Positions 1-4,119 of a stretch of 5,744 nucleotides of DNA are shown piece after piece; the stretch's first letter is position 1, and every line of letters starts with the position of its first letter. Location: positions 1 through 5,744 of the forward strand of contig CAMEPN010000139.1 in NCBI GenBank assembly GCA_945931735.1. Reading direction: 5' to 3'. The position numbers were made by a program, and so were the translations under genes. This DNA is from an uncultured Clostridia bacterium (lineage in GTDB: Bacteria > Bacillota > Clostridia > Oscillospirales > Ruminococcaceae). The notes beneath the pieces are model-generated. The model was not told the origin of the DNA and searched no databases. It saw only the letters and a program-made list of their open reading frames with translations.

Positions 1-639
1 ACGCCGCTTGACCCCGAAAGCTGGGAATATAAAGATTATTATTTCAAGAACCCGGGCGACGTCGGCATGGAATACAGCAACAACCACACGCACCTGCAAA
101 AATATGCCGGAAAGTGGTACCTGTTCTACCATTCGCTCTTCCCGCAGAGCACGCTTGGCACAACTGGCGGCTTCAGAAGCCTGTGCGTAAACGAAGCGTT
201 CGTGGACGAGGAGAACGTGGTTATCGAGAAAGTGACCGCGAACAAGGAAGGCGTTTCTCAGATAAAAAATGTCGACGCGTATGCGCAAAATCAAGCGGAA
301 ACGGCGTATTCAACCTCGGATATAAAATATTCCGTCGTTGACGTCGGGAACACCGCGGCATATACCGAGCTGCCCGACGGCGTGGGCGCGTACATCTGCG
401 TAAAGGGCGTCGACTTTGCGGACGGCGCTTCCGTTTTCTCGGCTAAATTAAGCGGAAACGGCCGCGTAGACGTATACATCGACGGGATAAACGGCGTGGT
501 ATCCTCTTCGGTATGCTGCAATTCCGACGGTTATGTTAATATGTGGTCTGAGATGGCTGAAAAGGTCGAGGGCGTGCACGATGTCTATTTCCTTATATCC
601 AACGGCATAAAGTTCGATTCGTGGCAGTTTTATAAATAA
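1..639 (+). CDS. GH43 family glycosidase with C-terminal CBM6-like module, 3' part only
   Basis: The reading frame is open from the first base and ends at TAA 637-639, leaving 212 C-terminal residues. The first part resembles the end of a GH43 five-bladed beta-propeller (xylosidase, arabinofuranosidase and related hemicellulases). Residues about 24-46 contain YSNNHTHLQKYAGKWYLFYHS, whose His-containing strand followed by a KWYLFYHS turn is typical of the family's last blade. Residues about 90-212 look like a CBM6-type beta-sandwich: GVGAYICVKGVDF, then a VDVYIDG strand, W182, GVHDVYFLI and a closing SWQF. The likely role is hydrolysis of arabinoxylan-type side chains or backbone, with CBM6 binding the polysaccharide. 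The catalytic Asp and Glu and any signal peptide lie upstream and cannot be checked. ATG 67 is an internal methionine, not a start. No clear terminator follows the stop; the next promoter starts 26 nt later. The family call is fairly firm, the substrate is inference. Confidence 0.8.
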   Translation, partial: TPLDPESWEYKDYYFKNPGDVGMEYSNNHTHLQKYAGKWYLFYHSLFPQSTLGTTGGFRSLCVNEAFVDEENVVIEKVTANKEGVSQIKNVDAYAQNQAETAYSTSDIKYSVVDVGNTAAYTELPDGVGAYICVKGVDFADGASVFSAKLSGNGRVDVYIDGINGVVSSSVCCNSDGYVNMWSEMAEKVEGVHDVYFLISNGIKFDSWQFYK

Positions 640-665
640 TGTGCCGCTGACGGAACATTAATCCC

Positions 666-694
666 TTGAAAGTATTGCGGAAACGGTGTATAAT
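666..694 (+). promoter_or_regulatory. Sigma-A-type promoter of the micro-ORF/hairpin unit
   Basis: TTGAAA (666-671) and TATAAT (689-694) are separated by exactly 17 nt, one mismatch from consensus overall. Transcription would start near 701, giving a leader of about 34 nt before the 735 ATG and a transcript of about 350 nt if it ends at the terminator near 1049. It lies just after the glycosidase stop, so the downstream unit has its own promoter. Confidence 0.8.
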
Positions 695-734
695 ATACTC
701 AAAAGACAGAAACACGTATCAAGGAGGAAATTAT

Positions 735-800
735 ATGCTGCAATTTCTGTATATACTGCTCATGCCGATACTTATTCTGTTGGGTGCGGCGAAGAAATGA
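735..800 (+). CDS. 21-residue hydrophobic micro-protein
   Basis: ATG 735 follows a near-perfect Shine-Dalgarno, AAGGAGG (721-727), with 7-nt spacing, and a consensus promoter 40 nt upstream. The frame runs 21 codons to TGA 798-800. The peptide begins MLQFLYILLM and ends LLGAAKK: a single uninterrupted hydrophobic helix of about 18 residues closed by two lysines, so it should sit in the membrane with a cationic C-terminus. This shape is shared by type I toxin peptides and by small membrane modulators, but I do not recognise a family. The message continues into a dense hairpin array with a terminator at its end and no other good gene. Because it is so short the coding call rests on the expression signals and composition. 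It could instead be a leader peptide controlling the structured RNA downstream. Confidence 0.6.
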   Translation: MLQFLYILLMPILILLGAAKK

Positions 801-835
801 ATACGGCGGCAGTCCGTAAAGGCTGCCGCTTTAGT

Positions 836-867
836 CTGTCGAAAAAGTCTAAAGACTTTTCCGACAG
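836..867 (+). other. Hairpin 2 of the array
   Basis: CTGTCG (836-841) pairs with CGACAG (862-867). After one A/C mismatch, AAAAGTC (843-849) pairs with GACTTTT (854-860) around a TAAA loop. That is 13 pairs. The left arm is also complementary to 1004-1013, so it competes with closing of the whole element. Confidence 0.7.
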
Positions 868-872
868 AGAGC

Positions 873-930
873 ATCCGCACTGCGCGCACGGTTTGGCGGC
901 TATGCCGCCAAACCGCACACTTGCGCGGAT
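873..930 (+). other. Hairpin 3 of the array: 12-bp perfect stem with outer clamp
   Basis: CGGTTTGGCGGC (889-900) pairs perfectly with 904-915 around a TAT loop. Beyond an internal loop, ATCCGC (873-878) pairs with GCGGAT (925-930). This is the most stable local stem of the window and has no T-run after it, so it is not a terminator. Confidence 0.75.
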
Positions 931-936
931 AGAAGT

Positions 937-969
937 GTTTTTTGCCCCGGGAAACCCGTGGCAAAAAAC
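937..969 (+). other. Hairpin 4 of the array
   Basis: GTTTTTTGCC (937-946) pairs with GGCAAAAAAC (960-969). After one C/T mismatch, CGGG (948-951) pairs with CCCG (955-958) around an AAA loop. A T-run lies on the 5' arm and an A-run on the 3' arm, so on the minus strand GC-rich pairs are likewise followed by T residues within the stem. Confidence 0.7.
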
Positions 970-979
970 GGATTTCAAA

Positions 980-996
980 TGCCCGCTGCGCGGGCA
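980..996 (+). other. Hairpin 5 of the array
   Basis: TGCCCGC (980-986) pairs with GCGGGCA (990-996) around a TGC loop. It is followed by an A7 then T6 tract (996-1008), itself self-complementary, which leads into the right terminal arm. Confidence 0.65.
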
Positions 997-1020
997 AAAA
1001 AATTTTTTCGACAAGCTGTG

Positions 1021-1049
1021 GCGGCAGTCCGTAAAGGCTGCCGTTTTTT
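1021..1049 (+). terminator. Rho-independent terminator, second copy of the end hairpin
   Basis: GCGGCAG (1021-1027) pairs with CTGCCG (1038-1043), with additional T-G and C-G pairs inward, and six T residues follow directly (1044-1049). It would end the plus-strand transcript that starts near 701. The identical first copy at 805-828 is followed by CTTTAG rather than a clean T-run, so it should terminate weakly if at all. The T-run abuts the stop codon of the convergent 63-aa gene. Confidence 0.75.
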
Positions 1050-1241
1050 CTATGTGTTTTTCCCGAGCCTGTCAATGATGTCCTTTAATATGTATTCCGT
1101 TTCCTTCGGGGTCAGCCCTGCGCGGCGCAGCCTGCCCTCGACCGCCCTTGCGTAAAACTCGTTCACGGCGTCCTGTGCGGCGGCGCAGCCGTCCTGCGGC
1201 AGGTGAATTATTATCCCCGTAATCTGCGGTTTTCTTGGCAT
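1050..1241 (-). CDS. 63-aa protein of unknown function divergent from the serine recombinase
   Basis: ATG at 1241 is preceded by AAAAGGAG (minus strand, 1257-1250) at 8-nt spacing; the stop is TAG at 1052-1050. The product starts MPRKPQITGIIIHLPQD, a basic N-terminus leading into a predicted short beta strand, followed by two predicted helices (about 22-41 and 44-60) with many Arg, Glu and Lys. It has no signal peptide or membrane segment, so it should be cytoplasmic and could bind DNA or the recombinase. I do not recognise the family. It is head-to-head with the recombinase across 147 nt, and such small partner proteins near large serine recombinases are sometimes recombination directionality factors (SprB of SPbeta, and the small skin-encoded factor reported in Clostridioides difficile). 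That role is inferred from position and size only. A regulator of the recombinase is the main alternative. No convincing promoter is seen for it. Confidence 0.7.
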   Translation of the reverse strand: MPRKPQITGIIIHLPQDGCAAAQDAVNEFYARAVEGRLRRAGLTPKETEYILKDIIDRLGKNT

Positions 1242-1283
1242 AATTTCAGCTCCTTTTCCGATATAATATGCCGACGGAGCATT

Positions 1284-1295
1284 GCGTTATTACGC
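1284..1295. promoter_or_regulatory. Inverted repeat in the divergent region, possible operator
   Basis: GCGT-TATT-ACGC is a 4-bp perfect inverted repeat with a 4-nt centre, about midway between the 63-aa gene and the recombinase promoter. It is short enough to arise by chance; its place between two divergent genes is the only reason to note it. Confidence 0.25.
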
Positions 1296-1311
1296 GACTT
1301 TGTTCCCGATA

Positions 1312-1326
1312 CCGCAAAATCTGCGG
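1312..1326. promoter_or_regulatory. Inverted repeat just upstream of the recombinase -35, possible operator
   Basis: CCGCA (1312-1316) and TGCGG (1322-1326) flank AAATC and end 7 nt before the TTGACT -35 box. The position fits a repressor or activator site controlling the recombinase promoter, but no partner copy was found elsewhere in the gap. Confidence 0.3.
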
Positions 1327-1333
1327 CAAAGGC

Positions 1334-1362
1334 TTGACTAAGGCGTTTTTGTAGGGTATAAT
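1334..1362 (+). promoter_or_regulatory. Sigma-A-type promoter of the serine recombinase
   Basis: TTGACT (1334-1339) and TATAAT (1357-1362) have a 17-nt spacer, leading to a predicted start near 1369 and a short leader of about 20 nt. AAAGGAG (1376-1382) is the ribosome binding site for ATG 1389. The boxes match the vegetative sigma factor, not a sporulation sigma. Confidence 0.75.
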
Positions 1363-1388
1363 AAATATCGGACGGAAAGGAGCCGCCA

Positions 1389-3011
1389 ATGAAGATCGCG
1401 GTATATTCCCGAAAATCCAAATTCACGGGCAAGGGCGAGAGCATTGAAAATCAAGTGCTTCTCTGTCGGGAATACATACGGCGGAATATCCCCGACGCCG
1501 CCGAGGAGGACATTATCGTATACGAGGACGAGGGCTTTTCGGCGAAAAACCTTGACCGTCCGCAGTTCAGACAGATGATGCGGAGCGCGCGGCGGGAGCC
1601 GTTCGACTATATCGTCGTGTACCGCCTTGACAGGATAAGCAGGAACGTCGGCGATTTCGCGCGGCTTATCGAGGAGCTTAATGCTATGAACACCGCGTTC
1701 GTCTGCATAAAAGAGCAGTTCGACACTTCCACCCCGATGGGCAGGGCGATGATGAACATTGCCGCCGTGTTTGCACAGCTTGAGCGGGAAACCATTGCAG
1801 AGCGCGTAAGGGATAATCTTATCCTGCTGGCAAGAACGGGCAGGTGGCTCGGGGGCGTTGCCCCGCTGGGCTTTACCGGCGAAAAGGTCGAGATACGCGA
1901 CGGCGAGGGTAAGAAACGCTCCGCGTATAAGCTGTCCGTCGTCGAGGAGGAAATGCGCACAGTGCACGCGGTATACGACGCTTTTCTCGAGCTTAGGTCG
2001 CTTACTGCGGCTGCCGATCGGTGCGCGAAAAACGGCATTAAGACCCGCGAGGGCAGCCTGCTGCGTCCGAGAACGGTGCGCGATATCCTCACAAACCCCG
2101 TTTACTGCGCTGCGGACGCTGCGTCGCATGATTATTTCGTGCAGATCGGGAGTGATGTCTGCTTCGATATTTCGGAGGCTGACGGGAAGCACGGGCTGAT
2201 GCCGTTTCGGAGGACATCTCAGAGCGGGCGCAGGCATCTGCGGCTGCCCTCGGAGGACTGGATAATCGCCGTCGGAAAGCACAGGAGCGTTATCCCCTCG
2301 GTGGACTGGATACGGGTGCAGGACATTATCCGCGCTAACGCGGGAAAAAGCTTCTACCGACCTGTGAAAAACCGGTTTTCGGTATTTTCGGGGCTTGTCC
2401 GCTGCGGACGCTGCGGGAGCATAATGCGCCCGAGAATGAGCGGAAGCGGAAGAACTGCCCCCGACGGAAGCCGCAGCTTTTATTATATGTGCTGCTGCAA
2501 GGAGCGTACGCGCCGCAGCGGCTGCGATATGCCAAATGTAAACGGGAATGCCCTTGACAGGCTATTGTGCGATGAGATATTTAAGCGCTTCCGCCCCGAC
2601 GCGGGAGCCGCGAAATTTCTCCGCGGGATAACCGAGCGAATGGAATGCAGGAGCAGCTTCGACAGGGAGCGGCTGGGTGAGCTTAACAAAGCGCTCGCCG
2701 ATAAAAGGCGAATGATATCCAATCTCATGAGCGCGCTCGCAAGGTCGGAGGAAAGCGCGCCGATGCTGGAATACACCAAGGGCGAGATAGAGCGGCTGGA
2801 CGGCGAGATAAACGGGATAGAAGCCGATATCGCTCGGCTGACCGTCCCCGACGGGGAATGCTCCCGAAAAACCGACGCGGCTTCAACAGAGCCGTCGGTG
2901 TGCTTGGGGGAGCTTCCCGTTTCGGAGAAGAGGGAGCTTATGCGGAGGATAGTCGACCGCGTTGAATGGGACGGCGAGAACGCGCACGTTTTCATGCGGC
3001 GCGCGGAATGA
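1389..3011 (+). CDS. Large serine recombinase, SpoIVCA-like
   Basis: The 540-aa product has the full large-serine-recombinase plan. The resolvase catalytic domain (about 1-145) carries YSRKS with nucleophile Ser10 and Arg8, then YRLDRISRN (78-86) and LERETIAER (131-139). The recombinase domain (about 155-320) follows. A zinc ribbon (about 333-395) has LVRCGRCG (Cys339, Cys342) and a later CCC...GC cluster (368-379). A charged coiled-coil segment spans about 425-485. Length and order match SpoIVCA and phage integrases, and no damage is seen. It should catalyse cut-and-rejoin recombination between att sites through a Ser-DNA intermediate. Its 3' end lies about 28 nt from a truncated pro-sigma-K gene, so the natural target is the sigK split site. 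Base composition resembles neighbouring genes, suggesting long residence. An ordinary prophage or ICE integrase that happens to use sigK is the alternative. Confidence 0.93.
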   Translation: MKIAVYSRKSKFTGKGESIENQVLLCREYIRRNIPDAAEEDIIVYEDEGFSAKNLDRPQFRQMMRSARREPFDYIVVYRLDRISRNVGDFARLIEELNAMNTAFVCIKEQFDTSTPMGRAMMNIAAVFAQLERETIAERVRDNLILLARTGRWLGGVAPLGFTGEKVEIRDGEGKKRSAYKLSVVEEEMRTVHAVYDAFLELRSLTAAADRCAKNGIKTREGSLLRPRTVRDILTNPVYCAADAASHDYFVQIGSDVCFDISEADGKHGLMPFRRTSQSGRRHLRLPSEDWIIAVGKHRSVIPSVDWIRVQDIIRANAGKSFYRPVKNRFSVFSGLVRCGRCGSIMRPRMSGSGRTAPDGSRSFYYMCCCKERTRRSGCDMPNVNGNALDRLLCDEIFKRFRPDAGAAKFLRGITERMECRSSFDRERLGELNKALADKRRMISNLMSALARSEESAPMLEYTKGEIERLDGEINGIEADIARLTVPDGECSRKTDAASTEPSVCLGELPVSEKRELMRRIVDRVEWDGENAHVFMRRAE

Positions 3012-3372
3012 GGAAATGTTTCCGCAGCGGTGTTATTGCATTATCAATACACTTGGAAGCGTAGGTGCTGAACTTGTTGCTTTTTCGGAAGTCAAAGGTT
3101 TCCGCGGCGCGGATAAGCCCGACTGTTCCTATTGAAATAAGGTCGTCCTTGTCGGGCGCGTCTGGGTAGTTTTTGCGGACGATATAGGCGACAAGCCGCA
3201 GATTGTGGATTATCAGCTTATCCCGCGCGGACGCGTCGCCCGCGGCGATCTTTGCGACGCATTCTTCCTCCTCCTTTGCGGAAAGCTGGCGCGGGAACAG
3301 GTTTTGTCCGTCGAAATGAAGCCCGAAGAACAGCAGGTTTTCAAGTGCGATTTTCAGCAGCAGACTATACAT
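2992..3372 (-). CDS. sigK: Pro-sigma-K N-terminal part, interrupted within region 2
   Basis: ATG at 3372 is preceded by GGAGG (minus strand, 3385-3381) at 8-nt spacing. The 126-aa product starts with a hydrophobic stretch (about 1-20, MYSLLLKIALENLLFFGLHF) like the pro-sequence of Bacillus pro-sigma-K. It continues with the FP..LS..EE stretch, HNLRLVAYIVRKN (56-68), DDLISIGTVGLI (76-87) and FSTYASKCIDNAI (101-113), which are sigma-70 regions 2.1 to early 2.4. After that come 13 unrelated residues and TGA 2994-2992. Regions 3 and 4 are absent, so this product cannot be a working sigma factor. Sigma-K directs late mother-cell transcription during sporulation. The break falls at the B. subtilis skin position and beside a serine recombinase, so excision could rejoin it to a C-terminal half outside the window. 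Upstream in-frame codons extend to 3816 but overlap the acetyltransferase gene and lack sigma homology. Confidence 0.85.
   Translation of the reverse strand: MYSLLLKIALENLLFFGLHFDGQNLFPRQLSAKEEEECVAKIAAGDASARDKLIIHNLRLVAYIVRKNYPDAPDKDDLISIGTVGLIRAAETFDFRKSNKFSTYASKCIDNAITPLRKHFLIPRAA
3012..3051. other. Predicted recombinase attachment site (att half inside sigK)
   Basis: Homology to sigma-K stops here. TATTG (3034-3038) and CAATA (3045-3049) form an inverted repeat around CATTAT (3039-3044), extended imperfectly by TGT on the left and CA on the right. On the sigK strand the centre reads ATAATG, matching the place where B. subtilis recombines at AATGA (recalled, not checked). A second palindrome, GGAAA-TG-TTTCC (3012-3023), begins right after the recombinase stop, on the element side. 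Dyad symmetry around a short core is what serine recombinase sites look like. The exact crossover is inferred. Confidence 0.55.
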
Positions 3373-3411
3373 GACGATTACCTCCGGAAAAAATAAATTT
3401 AAGGAGCATTT

Positions 3412-3975
3412 ATGGACAGCATAAATATATACAGCAGAAAGAAACCGATGACGCGGGAGCATTTCGCGCGGCTTTTCGAGATAATGGAATATTCCTTCCC
3501 CGAGGACGAGCGGCGCGATTTCGAGGAGCAGTTCGGGGAATTTACGAAGCCGTTTTTCCATTGTATGTGCTATGAGCCGGATGGGATAGCGGGGTTTATG
3601 AATTACTGGGATCTTGGCAGCTTTGTTTATCTGGAGCATTTCGCCGTCGCGCGGGAGCTTCGCGGAAACGGACTGGGAGCAAGGCTTATGGACGAGTTTT
3701 TCTCGCTCGTCGGCGACAGACCCGTCATTCTTGAGGCGGAGCCGCCCGAGCTTAACGAAACGGCGCGCCGAAGGGTCGCGTTTTACGAGCGGCTCGGCTA
3801 CAAGCTTAACCCGCATGAATATTATCAGCCGCCGTACAAGCTCGGCGGAAAGCCTTTAAGGCTGGTGATAATGTCCGCGCCGAACGCGCTTTCGGAGGAG
3901 GAGTTTTTCAGAGCGCGCACCGTTCTTTACCGCGACGCATACGAGGTCGGGGAGTATTATTCGCCCCAGTTATGA
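3412..3975 (+). CDS. GNAT family N-acetyltransferase
   Basis: ATG 3412 follows AAGGAG (3401-3406) at 5-nt spacing, and the 187-aa product ends at TAA/TGA-type stop TGA 3973-3975. The GNAT fold is shown by LEHFAVARELRGNGLGARLMDEF-like motif A at about 74-96, with the acetyl-CoA pyrophosphate-binding R84-G-N-G87-L-G89 loop, and by RRVAFYERLGYK (120-131), the usual C-terminal helix-strand. It should transfer an acetyl group from acetyl-CoA to an amine, in the cytoplasm; the substrate cannot be read from sequence. It has an extension of about 40 residues after the core. It is divergent from sigK with only 39 nt between start codons, so their expression signals overlap; no clean sigma-A promoter for it was seen. 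It lies on the chromosomal side of the sigK breakpoint and is probably an old neighbour of that locus. Confidence 0.88.
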   Translation: MDSINIYSRKKPMTREHFARLFEIMEYSFPEDERRDFEEQFGEFTKPFFHCMCYEPDGIAGFMNYWDLGSFVYLEHFAVARELRGNGLGARLMDEFFSLVGDRPVILEAEPPELNETARRRVAFYERLGYKLNPHEYYQPPYKLGGKPLRLVIMSAPNALSEEEFFRARTVLYRDAYEVGEYYSPQL

Positions 3976-4027
3976 TATTTTATTTAGCCCCGCCTGTACA
4001 AAATTCCGTTAAAATGACCTTCGGGAC

Positions 4028-4056
4028 TTGAAAAACGGATAAATATGTGTTATAAT
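4028..4056 (+). promoter_or_regulatory. Sigma-A-type promoter of the prfB operon
   Basis: TTGAAA (4028-4033) and TATAAT (4051-4056) with a 17-nt spacer predict a start near 4063, giving a leader of about 57 nt before the prfB ATG at 4120. The remainder of the 3976-4119 gap shows no terminator, RNA gene or other structure that I can support. Confidence 0.8.
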
Positions 4057-4119
4057 AAAATGTAAATGTTCCGATACGGATGCCATATCGGGTGTAATAA
4101 ATGTTATACAGGAGTAAAT

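Larger units (their letters stand above)
805..1049 (+). repeat. Mosaic hairpin element with duplicated end hairpins and imperfect terminal inverted repeats
   Basis: Nearly every base of this 245-nt non-coding stretch belongs to a stem. The 24-nt segments 805-828 and 1020-1043 are identical, and each is itself a hairpin (arms GCGGCAG and CTGCCG). Because each copy is palindromic at its ends, the element also has imperfect terminal inverted repeats: inside the end hairpins, TGTCGAAAAA (837-846) is complementary to TTTTTCGACA (1004-1013). Between them lie four more hairpins, at 836-867, 873-930, 937-969 and 980-996. It is transcribed from the 666-694 promoter as the 3' part of the micro-ORF message. 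It could be a REP/MITE-like intergenic repeat or a structured RNA closed by the terminal pairing. No flanking target duplication was evident. Confidence 0.65.

Noticed and set aside
805..1049. CRISPR array or tRNA-like structure
   Set aside because: There are only two copies of the repeat, about 190 nt apart, with no regular spacers, and no cloverleaf with anticodon or CCA end.
731..1075. Minus-strand frames across the hairpin array (731-1075 and 772-1014)
   Set aside because: They are by-products of palindromic GC-rich stems; no sigma-K C-terminal motif or other family was seen in them.
686..1078. Plus-strand frame of 130 codons starting GTG inside the promoter
   Set aside because: Its start lies in the spacer and -10 region of the promoter, it has no ribosome binding site, and it runs through the hairpin array; the sequence is low in protein-like character and the well-supported micro-ORF uses another frame.
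1262..1267. Isolated TATAAT on the plus strand (TATTAT on the minus strand) in the divergent gap
   Set aside because: No acceptable -35 box lies 16-18 nt away on the plus strand, and on the minus strand the predicted start would fall in the ribosome binding site of the 63-aa gene with only AATAAC as -35.
1338..2282. 314-codon minus-strand frame antisense to the recombinase
   Set aside because: It is the shadow of a strongly supported plus-strand gene, with Pro/Arg/Ala-rich composition and no recognisable domain; the same applies to 1607-2092 and 2483-2995.
3386..3450. Sigma-E-type promoter for sigK within the acetyltransferase 5' end
   Set aside because: An ATATT box and a CATAAATG box are present on the minus strand but the spacing is well short of the 13-14 nt expected, so I do not call it.
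3373..3816. N-terminal extension of the sigK frame
   Set aside because: The extension is antisense to the acetyltransferase gene and has no sigma homology, while ATG 3372 has a strong ribosome binding site and gives the expected pro-sequence.
4066..4119. Upstream prfB start at 4066
   Set aside because: It would be about 3 nt from the predicted transcription start, without a ribosome binding site, and adds an 18-residue Cys-rich segment not found in RF2.
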